Positions 28,374 through 38,118 of a stretch of 64,000 bases of DNA are shown piece by piece. Position numbers and translations under genes: made by a program. Below the pieces are notes generated by a model, which worked only from the letters and a program-made list of their open reading frames with translations, had not been told where the DNA came from and made no database searches. How positions within the stretch are numbered: the stretch's first letter is position 1; the number at the start of each line of letters is the position of its first letter. This DNA is from Citrobacter amalonaticus (GTDB taxonomy: Bacteria > Pseudomonadota > Gammaproteobacteria > Enterobacterales > Enterobacteriaceae), in NCBI RefSeq assembly GCF_018323885.1, contig NZ_AP024585.1, positions 3,224,001 to 3,288,000 on the forward strand, written 5' to 3'.

Positions 28374-29714
28374 ATGAGCCAGAAAACCCTGTTAACAAAG
28401 TCTGCTCTCGCAGTCGCAGTGGCAATTATCTCCACCCAGGCCTGGTCTGCAGGCTTTCAGTTAAACGAATTTTCTTCCTCTGGCCTCGGCCGGGCCTATT
28501 CGGGTGAAGGCGCTATCGCAGACGATGCAGGTAACGTCAGCCGTAACCCAGCGCTGATCACAATGTTCGATCGCCCGACGTTCTCTGCGGGTGCGGTCTA
28601 TATCGATCCGGACGTCAACATCAGCGGACGCTCTCCGTCTGGCCGTAGCCTTGATGCCGATAACATCGCGCCAACGGCGTGGGTGCCAAACGCACACTTT
28701 GTTGCGCCAATTAACGATCAGTTCGGTTGGGGGGCATCAATTACCTCTAACTACGGTCTGGCAACAGAGTTCAACGATACCTACGCAGGCGGTTCTGTTG
28801 GCGGTACCACCGACCTCGAAACCATGAACCTCAACTTAAGCGGCGCCTATCGCTTAGACGACGCCTGGAGCTTCGGTCTTGGTCTGAACGCCGTTTATGC
28901 GCGTGCGAAAATCGAACGCTTCGCCGGTGACCTGGGGCAACTGGTTGCCGGTCAGGTGATGAACTCTCCAGCCGGACAAACGCCGCAGGGTCAGCAACTG
29001 GCTGCCACCGCAAATGGCATCCCAAGCGATACCAAAATTGCTCATCTGAATGGTAACCAATGGGGCTTCGGCTGGAACGCCGGGATCCTGTATGAACTGG
29101 ATAAAAACAACCGCTACGCGTTGACCTACCGTTCTGAAGTCAAAATTGACTTTAAAGGTAATTACAGCAGCGATCTGCCTCCGGCGATCAACAACTACAA
29201 CCTGGGTATCCCGACCGCTACCGGCGGCGCCACTCAGTCAGGTTACCTGACGCTTAACCTGCCAGAAATGTGGGAAGTGTCCGGTTATAACCGCGTAGCG
29301 CCGCAGTGGGCTATCCACTACAGCCTGGCCTATACCAGCTGGAGTCAGTTCCAGGAGCTGAAAGCGAAATCTACCAGTGGTGATACGCTGTTCCAGAAAC
29401 ATGAAGGCTTTAAAGACGCTTACCGCATCGCACTGGGAACTACCTACTACTACGATGATAACTGGACGTTCCGTACCGGTATCGCCTTCGATGATAGCCC
29501 GGTTCCATCACAAAACCGCTCTATCTCTATTCCGGATCAGGACCGCTTCTGGCTGAGCGCCGGTACCACCTACGCCTTCAATAAAGATGCGTCTGTGGAC
29601 GTTGGTGTCTCTTACATGCACGGTCAGAGCGTTAAGATTAACGAAGGTCCGTACCAGTTCGAGTCTGAAGGTAAAGCCTGGCTGTTCGGTACCAACTTCA
29701 ACTACGCATTCTGA
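28374..29714 (+). CDS. fadL: Long-chain fatty acid outer-membrane transporter FadL
   Basis: FadL is a 14-stranded outer-membrane beta-barrel that takes up long-chain fatty acids. From ATG 28374 the protein is 446 aa, the E. coli length. The signal peptide ends at TQAWSA, and the mature N-terminus [20 protein letters not shown] is the plug region with the conserved NPA motif ([12 protein letters not shown]). The C-terminus ends in phenylalanine (FGTNFNYAF), the usual outer-membrane insertion signal. Upstream in-frame codons (ATG 28368 and a codon at 28341) exist, but TGAGG at 28361-28365 is best spaced for 28374. Confidence 0.97.
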   Translation: MSQKTLLTKSALAVAVAIISTQAWSAGFQLNEFSSSGLGRAYSGEGAIADDAGNVSRNPALITMFDRPTFSAGAVYIDPDVNISGRSPSGRSLDADNIAPTAWVPNAHFVAPINDQFGWGASITSNYGLATEFNDTYAGGSVGGTTDLETMNLNLSGAYRLDDAWSFGLGLNAVYARAKIERFAGDLGQLVAGQVMNSPAGQTPQGQQLAATANGIPSDTKIAHLNGNQWGFGWNAGILYELDKNNRYALTYRSEVKIDFKGNYSSDLPPAINNYNLGIPTATGGATQSGYLTLNLPEMWEVSGYNRVAPQWAIHYSLAYTSWSQFQELKAKSTSGDTLFQKHEGFKDAYRIALGTTYYYDDNWTFRTGIAFDDSPVPSQNRSISIPDQDRFWLSAGTTYAFNKDASVDVGVSYMHGQSVKINEGPYQFESEGKAWLFGTNFNYAF

Positions 29715-29728
29715 TTTCTTGCAGATGT

Positions 29729-29762
29729 AAAAAAGGTGAGCTTTTTAGCTCACCTTTTTATT
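29729..29762 (+). terminator. Terminator of fadL, also usable by mlaA
   Basis: A strong stem, AAAAAGGTGAGC with GCTCACCTTTTT, closes fadL 15 bases after its stop. Because both flanks are A/T runs it could also terminate mlaA from the other side. Confidence 0.85.
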
Positions 29763-29775
29763 TGCTCAATCTGGC

Positions 29776-30531
29776 TTACTCGGAATCGATCTCTTTGAGT
29801 TCATCCTGAATCGCCTGCGCGTTCGGGTTTTCCTGCGGCTTGAGCTTGCCGCCATTAGCGATAAAATCATGACGCTGGAAGTAAGCTTCACGAACCATAA
29901 TATAGGGATCGGAAGACTGACGCAGCAGACCATCGGAATCCAGCAACTGCGCGCGGGTTTCAATCCCTTCAATCGTCCATTTACCAATAGACATCGGCCA
30001 GGTCAGCCAGGAGAGCACCGGATATAACGTATCCGCCATATCTCCGCCATCATCACGGATCGTCCAGCTACCATAGAACGGTAACTGCACGTAAGGACCA
30101 TAACCTACGCCATAATGACCTAAAGTGCTGCCGAAGCGATGCGGTTCAACACGCTGCAGTTTCGGGTTCGCCATACCGGCGACGTCAATAAAGCCCCCCA
30201 TCCCCAGGATCGTGTTGAGGAAGAAGCGGGTGAAATGCACCATCCCCTGATACGGATCGCCCTGCAGGAAATAGTTCACCATCACCGCCGGCTCTTCCAG
30301 GTTGCCAGTGAAGTTGCTCAGACCATTACGGGCAGGCTGCGGAACATAATCACGCCATGCGACGGCCACCGGTCGAACGATATACGGATCCAACACATTA
30401 AAGTTGAAGTTGTACATGGTGCGGTTGAACCCTTCAAGCGGGTCTGAACGCCCCTGCTGTTCTGTGCCGGAACTCGCACACCCCACCAGCAGTGTGGTTC
30501 CCAGCGCAAGCGCCGACAGGCGAAGCTTCAT
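29776..30531 (-). CDS. mlaA: Outer-membrane lipoprotein MlaA (VacJ)
   Basis: MlaA removes misplaced phospholipids from the outer leaflet of the outer membrane and passes them to MlaC. The signal peptide ends in the lipobox LVGC (Cys18). The family core DPLEGFNRTMYNFN follows at about residue 31, then FTRFFLNTILGMGGFIDVA and YGVGYGPYVQLPFYG. The 251-aa length is as in E. coli. It is convergent with fadL and lies alone. Confidence 0.96.
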   Translation of the reverse strand: MKLRLSALALGTTLLVGCASSGTEQQGRSDPLEGFNRTMYNFNFNVLDPYIVRPVAVAWRDYVPQPARNGLSNFTGNLEEPAVMVNYFLQGDPYQGMVHFTRFFLNTILGMGGFIDVAGMANPKLQRVEPHRFGSTLGHYGVGYGPYVQLPFYGSWTIRDDGGDMADTLYPVLSWLTWPMSIGKWTIEGIETRAQLLDSDGLLRQSSDPYIMVREAYFQRHDFIANGGKLKPQENPNAQAIQDELKEIDSE

Positions 30532-30822
30532 AAATGTCTCCCTGTTAATTATGGCTATCGCTGATTGCCATCCATGACGGAACGCTATCGTATCCGCCTG
30601 TAAAGGTGTGAGCGATTGTAACAGTACGTCAAACGATGTCTATATCACCGAACTTGTTGATTTGATCATAGCCTGGTCACACCAGAATCGTCGCGCTTCT
30701 ATTTTAGCGGGATGAAGAAAAACAAACGTTACCATTTTTGCGTTTTCAGAACATGTCCTGACAGGGGGCAGGCTAAAAACCGCTACGCTTTAACGTGTCA
30801 GTGCTTATACCGGAGACGAATA

Positions 30823-31764
30823 ATGGTCGATCATGAAAACGACAAATTAGATAAACATAGCGACGAGCTTGCCGTCGAAAGTGAAGAAAAACAGGATGGG
30901 AAGAAGATAGAACTGGATGAGGATCGCCTCCCCTCGCGGGCGATGGCGATTCATGAGCATATTCGTCAGGACGGGGAGAAAGAGCTGGAACGGGACGCGA
31001 TGGCATTGCTGTGGTCTGCCATCGCCGCCGGGCTTTCGATGGGGGCTTCGCTGCTGGCAAAAGGGATCTTCCACGTTGAACTGGAGGGGGTACCCGGCAG
31101 TTTCTTGCTGGAGAATCTCGGCTATACCTTTGGCTTTATCATCGTCATCATGGCTCGCCAGCAGTTGTTCACTGAAAACACCGTCACCGCCGTGCTGCCC
31201 GTCATGCAGAATCCGACGCTCAGTAACGCGGGCCTGTTGATGCGACTGTGGGGTATCGTACTGCTGGGGAACGTGCTGGGCACCGGCGTCGCGGCGTGGG
31301 CCTTTGAATACATGCCCATTTTCAACGAAGAGACCCGCGACGCGTTCGTGAAGATCGGCATGGACGTGATGAAAAATTCACCTACGGAGATGTTTGCCAA
31401 TGCCATTATTTCCGGCTGGCTGATTGCCACCATGGTCTGGATGTTCCCGGCGGCGGGTGCAGCGAAAATTGTGGTGATCATCCTGATGACGTGGCTGATT
31501 GCGTTGGGCGATACCACCCACATCGTCGTCGGGTCAGTCGAAATTCTCTATCTTGTATTTAACGGCACGCTGCACTGGAGCGATTTCCTCTGGCCGTTTG
31601 CCTTACCCACGCTTGCCGGAAACATTTGCGGCGGCACCTTTATCTTTGCCCTGATGAGCCACGCGCAGATCCGCAACGATATGAGCAACGCCCGCAAAGA
31701 AGAAGCCAGAATCGCGGCGCAAAAAAGAGACAATGCGCAGAAAAAGGAGGAAAAACAGTCCTGA
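30823..31764 (+). CDS. yfdC: Inner-membrane FNT-family protein YfdC
   Basis: YfdC belongs to the formate/nitrite transporter family; its substrate is not established. The protein (313 aa) has a hydrophilic, charged N-terminus of about 75 residues, six hydrophobic segments, and a lysine/glutamate-rich tail. ATG at 30823 has GGAG seven bases upstream and corresponds to the E. coli start; the frame is open further up but lacks coding support. argW follows 75 bases downstream. Confidence 0.92.
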   Translation: MVDHENDKLDKHSDELAVESEEKQDGKKIELDEDRLPSRAMAIHEHIRQDGEKELERDAMALLWSAIAAGLSMGASLLAKGIFHVELEGVPGSFLLENLGYTFGFIIVIMARQQLFTENTVTAVLPVMQNPTLSNAGLLMRLWGIVLLGNVLGTGVAAWAFEYMPIFNEETRDAFVKIGMDVMKNSPTEMFANAIISGWLIATMVWMFPAAGAAKIVVIILMTWLIALGDTTHIVVGSVEILYLVFNGTLHWSDFLWPFALPTLAGNICGGTFIFALMSHAQIRNDMSNARKEEARIAAQKRDNAQKKEEKQS

Positions 31765-31839
31765 ATGGCGACGGTTTGAACAGTCAGGCGGTCACTCTCT
31801 TACCGGGGCAAACAAAAACCGGTATACTCGTGCCGCCTC

Positions 31840-31914
31840 GTCCCCTTAGTTAAATGGATATAACGAGCCCCTCCTAAGGGCTAGTTGCAGGTTCGATTCC
31901 TGCAGGGGACACCA
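31840..31914 (+). tRNA. argW: tRNA-Arg (anticodon CCT)
   Basis: The 75-base cloverleaf has acceptor stem GTCCCCT/AGGGGAC, a T arm with GGTTCGATTCC, anticodon stem AGCCC/GGGCT with loop CTCCTAA (anticodon 31873-31875), and encoded CCA. It reads the rare AGG codon. In E. coli argW is the attachment gene for several phages (CPS-53 type). Here the 3' end is followed directly by preA and no integrase is present. Confidence 0.97.
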
Positions 31915-31951
31915 TCCGGCCCACCGTGGCGAGCCGGAAAACGTCCGGGCG

Positions 31952-33187
31952 TTAAAGGGTGACCGAATGCGCTTTTTCGCCAGGTTTGAATACTACCTCT
32001 CCGAGGCTGATACACGCGACCGGGCAAACATGGCCGCACAGCAGGCAGCCGACGCATTTTTCGGTATTGCAGTGCGGGGTCCGCGTCTGTTCGTTCCACT
32101 CCATCGCCTGATGACCACCGTCGAAGCAGGAAATGTAGCAACGACCGCAGCCGACGCATTTTTCCTGATTAATATGCGGGTAAACGATATAACTGCGGTC
32201 GAGATCTTCTGCCGGAACGATATTGGCATTTGCCAGCCCCACCATCTCATCCAGCGAGTCGAAACCCTGATCGTTAAGATAGTGCGACAAGCCGCTGATC
32301 ATATCTTCAACAATGCGATAACCGTACTGCATGATGCCGGTTGTCACCTGAAGTGTTGCGGCGCCCAGCAGCAAGAACTCGGCAGCATCTTCCCAGGTTT
32401 CAATTCCACCGATACCGCTAATCGGAAAATCTTTCAGCTCAGGATGGGTGCGTAGCTGCTGAATGAAGCGCAGGGCAATCGGTTTCACCGCTTTACCTGA
32501 ATAGCCCGAAATACTGGATTTGCCGTTGACGACTGGCAGACCCAATTTACGCTTGAGGTCAATATTGGTAATTGACTTGACGGTGTTGATGGCGGCAATA
32601 CCATCGGCACCACCGCGTTTCGCCGCCAGCGCAACCTCGCACATATCGCCGATATTGGGCGTCATTTTAGCGAGCATCGGCAGAGAAGAGCCGCGTTTCA
32701 CCGCCTGGCAATATTTCTCCACCAGTTCAGGACTTTGCCCCACATCGCTCCCCATGGCGTGAGAGGTCATCTGCGGACAGGAGAAGTTGCATTCAATCAT
32801 ATCCGCGCCAGCCTCTTCGACCAGACGCGCCAGATCCTGCCACTGCTGCTCATTTTCCCCCATGATCGAGGCGATCAGCACCTTATCCGGGTAATCTTGT
32901 TTGAGCCGACGAATCGCCGCAAGATTTTCTGCCAGCGGGTGCTCAGCAATCTGCTCCATGTTTTTAAAGCCGATAAACCCGGTGTCTTCTTTAATCAGAT
33001 GGTCGAAGCGGGGAGAAACTTCGTTGGCGATAAAGAAACCGATGGTTTTAAAAACGATGCCGCCCCAGCCGCTATCGTAGGCTTTAGCGCACATCTCATA
33101 GCAATTGCCGACCGGGGAAGAAGAGAGGCAGAACGGATTGAGAAACTTCACGCCGCAGAAGGTAATAGAGAGATCTTTGGTTAGCAT
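31952..33187 (-). CDS. preA: NAD-dependent dihydropyrimidine dehydrogenase subunit PreA
   Basis: PreA is the catalytic subunit of the PreTA complex, which reduces uracil and thymine to their 5,6-dihydro forms. The N-terminal part is an FMN-binding TIM barrel similar to dihydroorotate dehydrogenase, with the ECNFSCPQM active-site cysteine region (about residues 133-141) and [11 protein letters not shown]. The C-terminus carries two 4Fe-4S motifs, [11 protein letters not shown] and [11 protein letters not shown]. At 411 aa it matches E. coli PreA. It overlaps the preT stop by seven bases. In K-12 preTA lies in another chromosomal region, so the location beside argW is unusual compared with that strain. 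Confidence 0.96.
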   Translation of the reverse strand: MLTKDLSITFCGVKFLNPFCLSSSPVGNCYEMCAKAYDSGWGGIVFKTIGFFIANEVSPRFDHLIKEDTGFIGFKNMEQIAEHPLAENLAAIRRLKQDYPDKVLIASIMGENEQQWQDLARLVEEAGADMIECNFSCPQMTSHAMGSDVGQSPELVEKYCQAVKRGSSLPMLAKMTPNIGDMCEVALAAKRGGADGIAAINTVKSITNIDLKRKLGLPVVNGKSSISGYSGKAVKPIALRFIQQLRTHPELKDFPISGIGGIETWEDAAEFLLLGAATLQVTTGIMQYGYRIVEDMISGLSHYLNDQGFDSLDEMVGLANANIVPAEDLDRSYIVYPHINQEKCVGCGRCYISCFDGGHQAMEWNEQTRTPHCNTEKCVGCLLCGHVCPVACISLGEVVFKPGEKAHSVTL

Positions 33188-34422
33188 GATGACGCCTCCT
33201 CTAAATAGTGATGAATGGCTTGAGCGGCTTCTTTCCCGGTTTTAACGGCATACACCACGGTTTTATCTCCCTGGACGATATCGCCAGCGGCGAACAGTCC
33301 CGGAACTGCAGTCTGGTAATGTTGAGTGTCGACGGTATTGCGTTGTACCCGAATGCCGGAGAAGGCTTCCAGCCCGGCATGCTGACCGACGGCGAGGATA
33401 ATTTTTTCTGCGGTCAGAGACAGCTCGCCAGGCAGGCGCACGTGCCTGAAGGTGACCTTATTTCCGTCAACTGCCGTTGGCGTAAAGCCATCAATGATAG
33501 AGACGCCCAGCGCCTGGGTGGTGGTGAACTCTTTTTCACTGGCCGGAAACTCCGCAAGCTCTTCACGCGCCACGCAGGTAACCGATTCACAGCCGAGAAT
33601 TTTGAGCGTACTGGCCACGTCCATGGCGACATCGCCGCCGCCAATCACCAGCGCGCTTTGCGGCACGGATATGCCACCCGCCTTGCCACGCGCGCGTTTT
33701 AAAAAGTCGACGGCGATTTCTGCCGTCCCCGCGTCATTAAACAACGGCAGCGACATGCCTTTTGACAGGCCGACCGTCAGCAGGACAGCGTGATATTCAG
33801 CTTTGAGCGCCTCCAGCGTGACGGTGTTGCCAATCTCGCAGCCACAGCGGATTGTCACCCCCATTTCCGTAATACGCGCAATTTCAGCGTCCAGCACCGA
33901 TTGCGGCAGACGGAATTCAGGAATGCCGTGGCGCAACCAACCGCCGGGTTGGGCCGTTTTTTCGAACACAGTGACGTCATAGCCCAGATTGCACAACGTG
34001 ACACTGGCCTGCAAGCCGGCAGGGCCCGCCCCCACGATGGCAACTTTGCCCTTATCTTTACGACCTGGCTGATAAATCTGCATCTGCGTTTGTCGTTCAA
34101 AGTCGGTGACAAACCGTTGCAAACGGGCAATATCGATAGGTTTATCAATTCCGGAACGGGAACAGCCGTGCTGGCAGAGTTTTTCCGTGGGACATACCCG
34201 GGCGCAGACGGCGCCAAGCGCGTTATTTTCTCTAATGGTTTCGGCCGCGCCCTTAAAGTTACGGAAATAAACAGAGCGGATAAATTTCCCCGGGTCTGTT
34301 TCCGCCGGACAGGATCGGCTGCACGGTGCGTCGTGACACAGCAAACAGCGGGAAGCTTCTTTGATAGCCAACAAGGGCGTGAAGCCAGGAATCAGTTCAT
34401 CAAGGTAGTCTCGTTGCGACAT
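33181..34422 (-). CDS. preT: NAD-dependent dihydropyrimidine dehydrogenase subunit PreT
   Basis: PreT is the flavoprotein subunit that passes electrons between NADH and PreA. The N-terminus has the Fe-S cysteine pattern [22 protein letters not shown] and later [15 protein letters not shown], as in glutamate synthase beta subunits. The FAD-binding motif is [14 protein letters not shown] (about residue 128) and the NAD(P)-binding motif is [14 protein letters not shown] (about 262). It is 413 aa with AAGGA before the ATG. It is translationally coupled to preA. Confidence 0.95.
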   Translation of the reverse strand: MSQRDYLDELIPGFTPLLAIKEASRCLLCHDAPCSRSCPAETDPGKFIRSVYFRNFKGAAETIRENNALGAVCARVCPTEKLCQHGCSRSGIDKPIDIARLQRFVTDFERQTQMQIYQPGRKDKGKVAIVGAGPAGLQASVTLCNLGYDVTVFEKTAQPGGWLRHGIPEFRLPQSVLDAEIARITEMGVTIRCGCEIGNTVTLEALKAEYHAVLLTVGLSKGMSLPLFNDAGTAEIAVDFLKRARGKAGGISVPQSALVIGGGDVAMDVASTLKILGCESVTCVAREELAEFPASEKEFTTTQALGVSIIDGFTPTAVDGNKVTFRHVRLPGELSLTAEKIILAVGQHAGLEAFSGIRVQRNTVDTQHYQTAVPGLFAAGDIVQGDKTVVYAVKTGKEAAQAIHHYLEEASSC

Positions 34423-34884
34423 ATGCCATTCCTTAATAATAAGTTTACGTAAGGCAAACTGAGTACAAATAGCTACTTATGAGGCTAGGCTTATGACTGA
34501 ATGGATGTTGTGAAAGCATTCACAGATAACCAGATAAAAAGTATGGAATTGCAGCGACCGCAGGAATAGATAAGATGCGAATAGAAACTATTTTTGTAAT
34601 AAGAACGCATTAATTGTGTTATGCAAAAAAAGACGGTTGCGAAAAAACGCGCAGCCGTTTGGCACGGCGTCAGTCGTTCCGGGAATACTGATGTTTTTAT
34701 TCGGCGGCATCGCACAGGGGATCGGCGCGTTTATGCAGAAATCTCTTTTCAAATAAATAATGAGTCACCAAACCTTACGTAAATAACGCTTTTTTGTGTG
34801 GCAGTAAATTCTGTTATTGTTCCTTGCCAGCGGAATAACGGCGGTGTAATAATTCATAAAAATACGCCACGGAATAAATAACTT
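34423..34884. other. preT-deaminase intergenic region with a possible gene remnant
   Basis: The region separates the divergent preT and deaminase genes and should hold both promoters. It is AT-rich at both ends. The middle (34616-34756) has a short open frame with better codon use, described separately. Confidence 0.5.
34616..34756 (+). CDS. Possible small membrane protein or C-terminal remnant
   Basis: A frame of 46 codons from GTG (no good ribosome site) has a basic start (CKKRRLRKN) and a hydrophobic segment ending in VVPGILMFLFGGIAQGIGA, then a basic end. Codon use in the second half resembles core genes, unlike the AT-rich surroundings. It could be a small membrane protein or the end of a lost transporter gene. 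I do not recognise a family. Confidence 0.25.
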   Translation: MLCKKRRLRKNAQPFGTASVVPGILMFLFGGIAQGIGAFMQKSLFK

Positions 34885-35763
34885 ATGGATGATATTATTC
34901 AACTTGAATCCTATATGCGCCACGCCATTCGTGAAGCGGAAGAAAGTCTGCGTGAAGGAAATAAAGGTTTTGGCGCAGTCATCATCAAGGATGGGGAAAT
35001 CATTGCCTCTGCGCATGATGGTGAGGAAACAGAATCAGACCCGACATCGCACGCGGAAATTAATGCCATTAAACTCGCCGGGAAAAAGATCGGCAAAGAT
35101 TTATCCGGTTGTCTTCTTCTCACAACCAGTGAACCCTGTCCGATGTGTGCCTTCGCCATTGCGTGGTCAGGTATCAAAGAGATAGCCTTTGGATACTCTA
35201 TTCAGGATGCGCTGGCCCAGGGGCGGCGGCGGATTTTATTCCTTTGTACTGAAGCGTTTGATAAAGCAGGAATGGATATTACCGTACATAAAGGTATTCT
35301 TCAGCGAGAATGCGCAACTCTTTATCGCGCGGATGTTCGAAATGAAATCAATAGACTACGTTCGGCGACCGATGACGATCTTAGGGCGCTGAATGCCGAT
35401 TCCATTGCGCGTCGAACGGCCTGGTTCTGTGAGAATAGCGCGATACTGCGTGCTGAACACAGCAATCTGTTAGAAGCGGCCCATCGCTTGCTGGTAAGTC
35501 GATTTCACACCACAGTTGATGAAATGCCTGTGGTGGCGAGAAGTGAAAAACAGATCACGTTCCATTCCATGAATTTCTGTCCAACGCTGGAGGCGTGCAA
35601 AATATTACGTCTGGATACACGGCACGTGTGTAAACTCCTGAATGAAGATTCCACAAACAGGCTGGTCAAAAATATTGACCGCAGACTTCGCTTCTCGCGG
35701 AATTACGCGAATCTGCGTCCCTATACGCCTTTTTGCGAAGAATTTATCTCACTTGAAGATTGA
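34885..35763 (+). CDS. Nucleoside/base deaminase with extra C-terminal domain
   Basis: The N-terminal 125 residues are a zinc-dependent cytidine/guanine deaminase domain with SHAEINAI (His57, catalytic Glu59) and TSEPCPMC (Cys85 and Cys88). The remaining 165 residues form a second, unfamiliar domain, with the polar segment SMNFCPTLEACKILRLDTR and a C-terminus rich in arginine and aromatic residues. Related stand-alone deaminases are about 150-160 aa, so the 292-aa length is a real extension. The gene is divergent from preTA, and a role in pyrimidine or purine base salvage with PreTA is plausible but inferred only from position. Confidence 0.75.
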   Translation: MDDIIQLESYMRHAIREAEESLREGNKGFGAVIIKDGEIIASAHDGEETESDPTSHAEINAIKLAGKKIGKDLSGCLLLTTSEPCPMCAFAIAWSGIKEIAFGYSIQDALAQGRRRILFLCTEAFDKAGMDITVHKGILQRECATLYRADVRNEINRLRSATDDDLRALNADSIARRTAWFCENSAILRAEHSNLLEAAHRLLVSRFHTTVDEMPVVARSEKQITFHSMNFCPTLEACKILRLDTRHVCKLLNEDSTNRLVKNIDRRLRFSRNYANLRPYTPFCEEFISLED

Positions 35764-35847
35764 TATTTCAGGAGAAATTGTCCGTAAAATAAAAAGACCT
35801 CATCACGGAAACGCGATATCCCTCGCAGGATTGACTCGTTGGACGGT

Positions 35848-35872
35848 GACGCCCGCCATACTGGCGGGCGTC
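35848..35872. terminator. Hairpin between the convergent deaminase and DUF1062 genes
   Basis: The perfect ten-base stem GACGCCCGCC / GGCGGGCGTC with a five-base loop lies between the two convergent stops. No long T run follows, so termination strength is uncertain. Confidence 0.5.
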
Positions 35873-35879
35873 GTCTGGT

Positions 35880-36491
35880 TTAGCGTTTCACTCCGATGTA
35901 TATTTTTCGGGTTGCGTAGAACGCGTCGGGACTCATCCAAAACTCATGCGTCGTCTCATGAATTTTGCGATTTTTTAGCTCACGCAGCGTAATGCCGCGA
36001 ATCTTCCCTTCTGCAATCCGTCGCGCGACCTCCCCCGTACTGAGTCGTAACTGCTTTTTCATCACCGACAACAGACTGACCTGAAAGGCGGTCGTTAAGC
36101 GGATAGTGACCTTCACCTGTTGATGCCGGGCAAGCGTCATCCGCCACTGTTCGCGAACAGCAAACTCCGGGCTACCGGAAAGCTCAGCATTATTTCGCTT
36201 CAAAACCTGGCGATCGTGAGCGAAAAGCAGGATCGCGCTTGCGTCATTGCCAACGATCCGCGCAAAAAGATCGCGGTCAATACGGCTGACAGGGAGTCGA
36301 GAGAACAGATTGATATTCCAGGTATAATCGCAATGAAGGCACTTATAGATGCTCCAGACATCAAGCAGCTTCTTTTGCGAATTCATTCTGAAAGCCCCGG
36401 AAGGGATGAAATCGCGTTTGATATTGCAGGCAGGACAGCGCTTCGCAATGCGCTGATATCCCACGGGACTGACAGTCCATGTGACGTGCAT
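35880..36491 (-). CDS. DUF1062 domain protein
   Basis: This 203-aa protein fits the DUF1062 family: VTWTVSP near the start, KRCPACNIKRDF and YKCLHCDYTWN (two CxxC pairs that could bind zinc), FRMNSQKKLLDVWSIYKC, and a basic C-terminal half with TGEVARRIAEGKIRG. The function of the family is unknown; the Cys pairs and basic tail suggest nucleic-acid contact, which is inference. It has a good ribosome site (AAGGG). It is convergent with the deaminase gene. Confidence 0.8.
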   Translation of the reverse strand: MHVTWTVSPVGYQRIAKRCPACNIKRDFIPSGAFRMNSQKKLLDVWSIYKCLHCDYTWNINLFSRLPVSRIDRDLFARIVGNDASAILLFAHDRQVLKRNNAELSGSPEFAVREQWRMTLARHQQVKVTIRLTTAFQVSLLSVMKKQLRLSTGEVARRIAEGKIRGITLRELKNRKIHETTHEFWMSPDAFYATRKIYIGVKR

Positions 36492-36586
36492 GTTGACCCT
36501 TTTTTAACCCATACAAAAACGGATTCGTCCTGGACGAACCATGAATTTTGCAATGCGAAAAATATTTGAAGATATTTTTCAGTGGG

Positions 36587-36757
36587 TTAAGAAAAGATTT
36601 CCAGCACAACAATCCCTTGAGTTACCGATAGGCCAGCAAGACTAACAGACCCCTGGCCTCTCAATACATAAATCAAATCAATATTTGTGACACTACTATC
36701 AGGGTTATTTGATCTGGCATCGGATTCTTCTCGAAAAATAACCGTATATTCATTCAT
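36587..36757 (-). pseudogene. Possible N-terminal fragment of an AraC/cupin-type regulator
   Basis: A 56-codon frame starting at ATG 36757 has the segment IDLIYVLRGQGSVSLAGL, which looks like the strands that open cupin-type domains of AraC regulators. The frame then stops and no DNA-binding part follows. It may be a truncated gene, or a chance frame; the zinc-ribbon gene is divergent from it. Low certainty. Confidence 0.2.
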
Positions 36758-36783
36758 CAACCACAGGATACAAGGAGCGTGAA

Positions 36784-37035
36784 ATGTCACAGCAAGAACA
36801 GTTTTGCCATGCCTGCGGAATGCCACTTTCCGCACCCGATGCCAAAGGGGCGAGCGATAAATACTGTGCCTATTGCAGCGATGCCGAAGGCAATCTGAAG
36901 CCCTGGGATGACGCCGTTTCCGGTCTGGCAGGATTTCTGGATTCCTGGCAAAAAGTGGGCCCTGAGGAGTCACGTAAGCGCGCAATCCGTTACCTGACAT
37001 CCATGCCTGCCTGGGCACACAAAGCAGACGACTAA
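36784..37035 (+). CDS. Zinc-ribbon domain protein
   Basis: This is an 83-aa protein with an N-terminal treble-clef/zinc-ribbon pattern: FCHACGMPL (CxxC) and KYCAYCSDAEG (CxxC), followed by a helical tail with RAIRYLTSMPAW. Such small proteins are annotated as putative zinc-ribbon proteins and their role is unknown. The gene has a GGAG-type ribosome site and is followed seven bases later by the hydrolase gene, so they form a two-gene unit. Confidence 0.75.
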   Translation: MSQQEQFCHACGMPLSAPDAKGASDKYCAYCSDAEGNLKPWDDAVSGLAGFLDSWQKVGPEESRKRAIRYLTSMPAWAHKADD

Positions 37036-37042
37036 ACCACCG

Positions 37043-37630
37043 ATGCCAACCCAACGGTCAGATGCCGTCGTGATCCTGCATGAAATCTACGGCATCAATG
37101 CGCATATACATCGCACCAGGGAAATGTGGCGGGCGCGTGGTTTCGACGTCTACGTTCCCGCACTTTTTCCGCATGACGCGCCGTACAGCTATGCTCAGCA
37201 GGATGAGGCGTATCGCTATTTTTCAATCCACGTTGGTTTTGATCCACAACCCATCTTAACGTTGCTTACCACACTGCGTGCGCAACATCGCAAATTGATT
37301 GTCATCGGCTACAGCACCGGGGCAACGCTCGCATGGCGGGTCGCAGGAAGCGGCTTGTGTGACGGGGTTATTTGTCATTATGGCTCTCGCATTCGTCAGT
37401 ACAGCGATGAGTTACCGCACTGCCCTGCGCTGATGATCATGGCTCGCCATGAGCCATCATTCGACCCTACGGCGCTACAACAGAAGCTGGAAACATTGCC
37501 CCTGGTGCAATGTCATATGTACGATGCACAGCACGGCTTTTGTGACGCAGACAGCCCCGGATACCTTGCGTGGCAGGCGCGCCATGCTGTCGCTGATGCC
37601 ATCGCATTTGTTGACGCGGTCTGCGGATAG
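37043..37630 (+). CDS. Dienelactone-hydrolase-family alpha/beta hydrolase
   Basis: The 195-aa protein has the alpha/beta hydrolase layout of dienelactone hydrolases: VVILHEIYGINAHIHRTRE near the start (oxyanion region), the nucleophile elbow GYSTGA (Ser91) and the histidine in DAQHGFCD near residue 164. Classical dienelactone hydrolases use cysteine at the elbow; serine here points to an esterase. It is co-transcribed with the zinc-ribbon gene. The substrate is unknown. Confidence 0.75.
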   Translation: MPTQRSDAVVILHEIYGINAHIHRTREMWRARGFDVYVPALFPHDAPYSYAQQDEAYRYFSIHVGFDPQPILTLLTTLRAQHRKLIVIGYSTGATLAWRVAGSGLCDGVICHYGSRIRQYSDELPHCPALMIMARHEPSFDPTALQQKLETLPLVQCHMYDAQHGFCDADSPGYLAWQARHAVADAIAFVDAVCG

Positions 37631-37644
37631 TCGACATCCTGCCT

Positions 37645-38118
37645 TTATAGCCAGCGGCGAACCTGTTTAGTGTAGTGCTCCCACTGTGCACCAAAACGCT
37701 TATGTAACTCGAACTCTTCAAAATCGATATGCAACCGGGCCACCGCCAGCATAAAGAGCGGCACGGCAATCATGCCAGGCAGACTGCCCATCCAGAGCGC
37801 AACGGCAAATTGCACACCGATCAGTCCAAGATAAATAGGATTTCGACTCCAGGCATAACATCCGTGCGTAACCAGCGTCGTTGTTTTATCCGCCTGTAGT
37901 GGATTGAGGGTAGTGCGACTCACATGCATGTGCCACGCGGTCGTCAGAATGATGCCAAGACTGACTGCAGCAATCGCCAGACTCAGCACTTGGGTGACCA
38001 GGCCAAAGGTAAAACGCGGATTTGCGGTCAAACAATCCCCGACCACAAAGATTAACAAAATGACCGGCGGCGGAAACCGACTTCTGAGTTTTGCGAGACG
38101 CACATTGATCTGTTTCAT
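37645..38118 (-). CDS. Isoprenylcysteine carboxyl methyltransferase-family membrane protein
   Basis: This 157-aa integral membrane protein has three to four hydrophobic segments and the SAM-binding signature of the ICMT/PEMT family: LVTHGCYAWSRNPIYLGL (about residues 83-100) and the C-terminal DFEEFELHKRFGAQWEHY. Bacterial members probably methylate small lipophilic or isoprenoid substrates; the substrate of this one is unknown. It is convergent with the hydrolase gene and has a typical ribosome site. Confidence 0.8.
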   Translation of the reverse strand: MKQINVRLAKLRSRFPPPVILLIFVVGDCLTANPRFTFGLVTQVLSLAIAAVSLGIILTTAWHMHVSRTTLNPLQADKTTTLVTHGCYAWSRNPIYLGLIGVQFAVALWMGSLPGMIAVPLFMLAVARLHIDFEEFELHKRFGAQWEHYTKQVRRWL

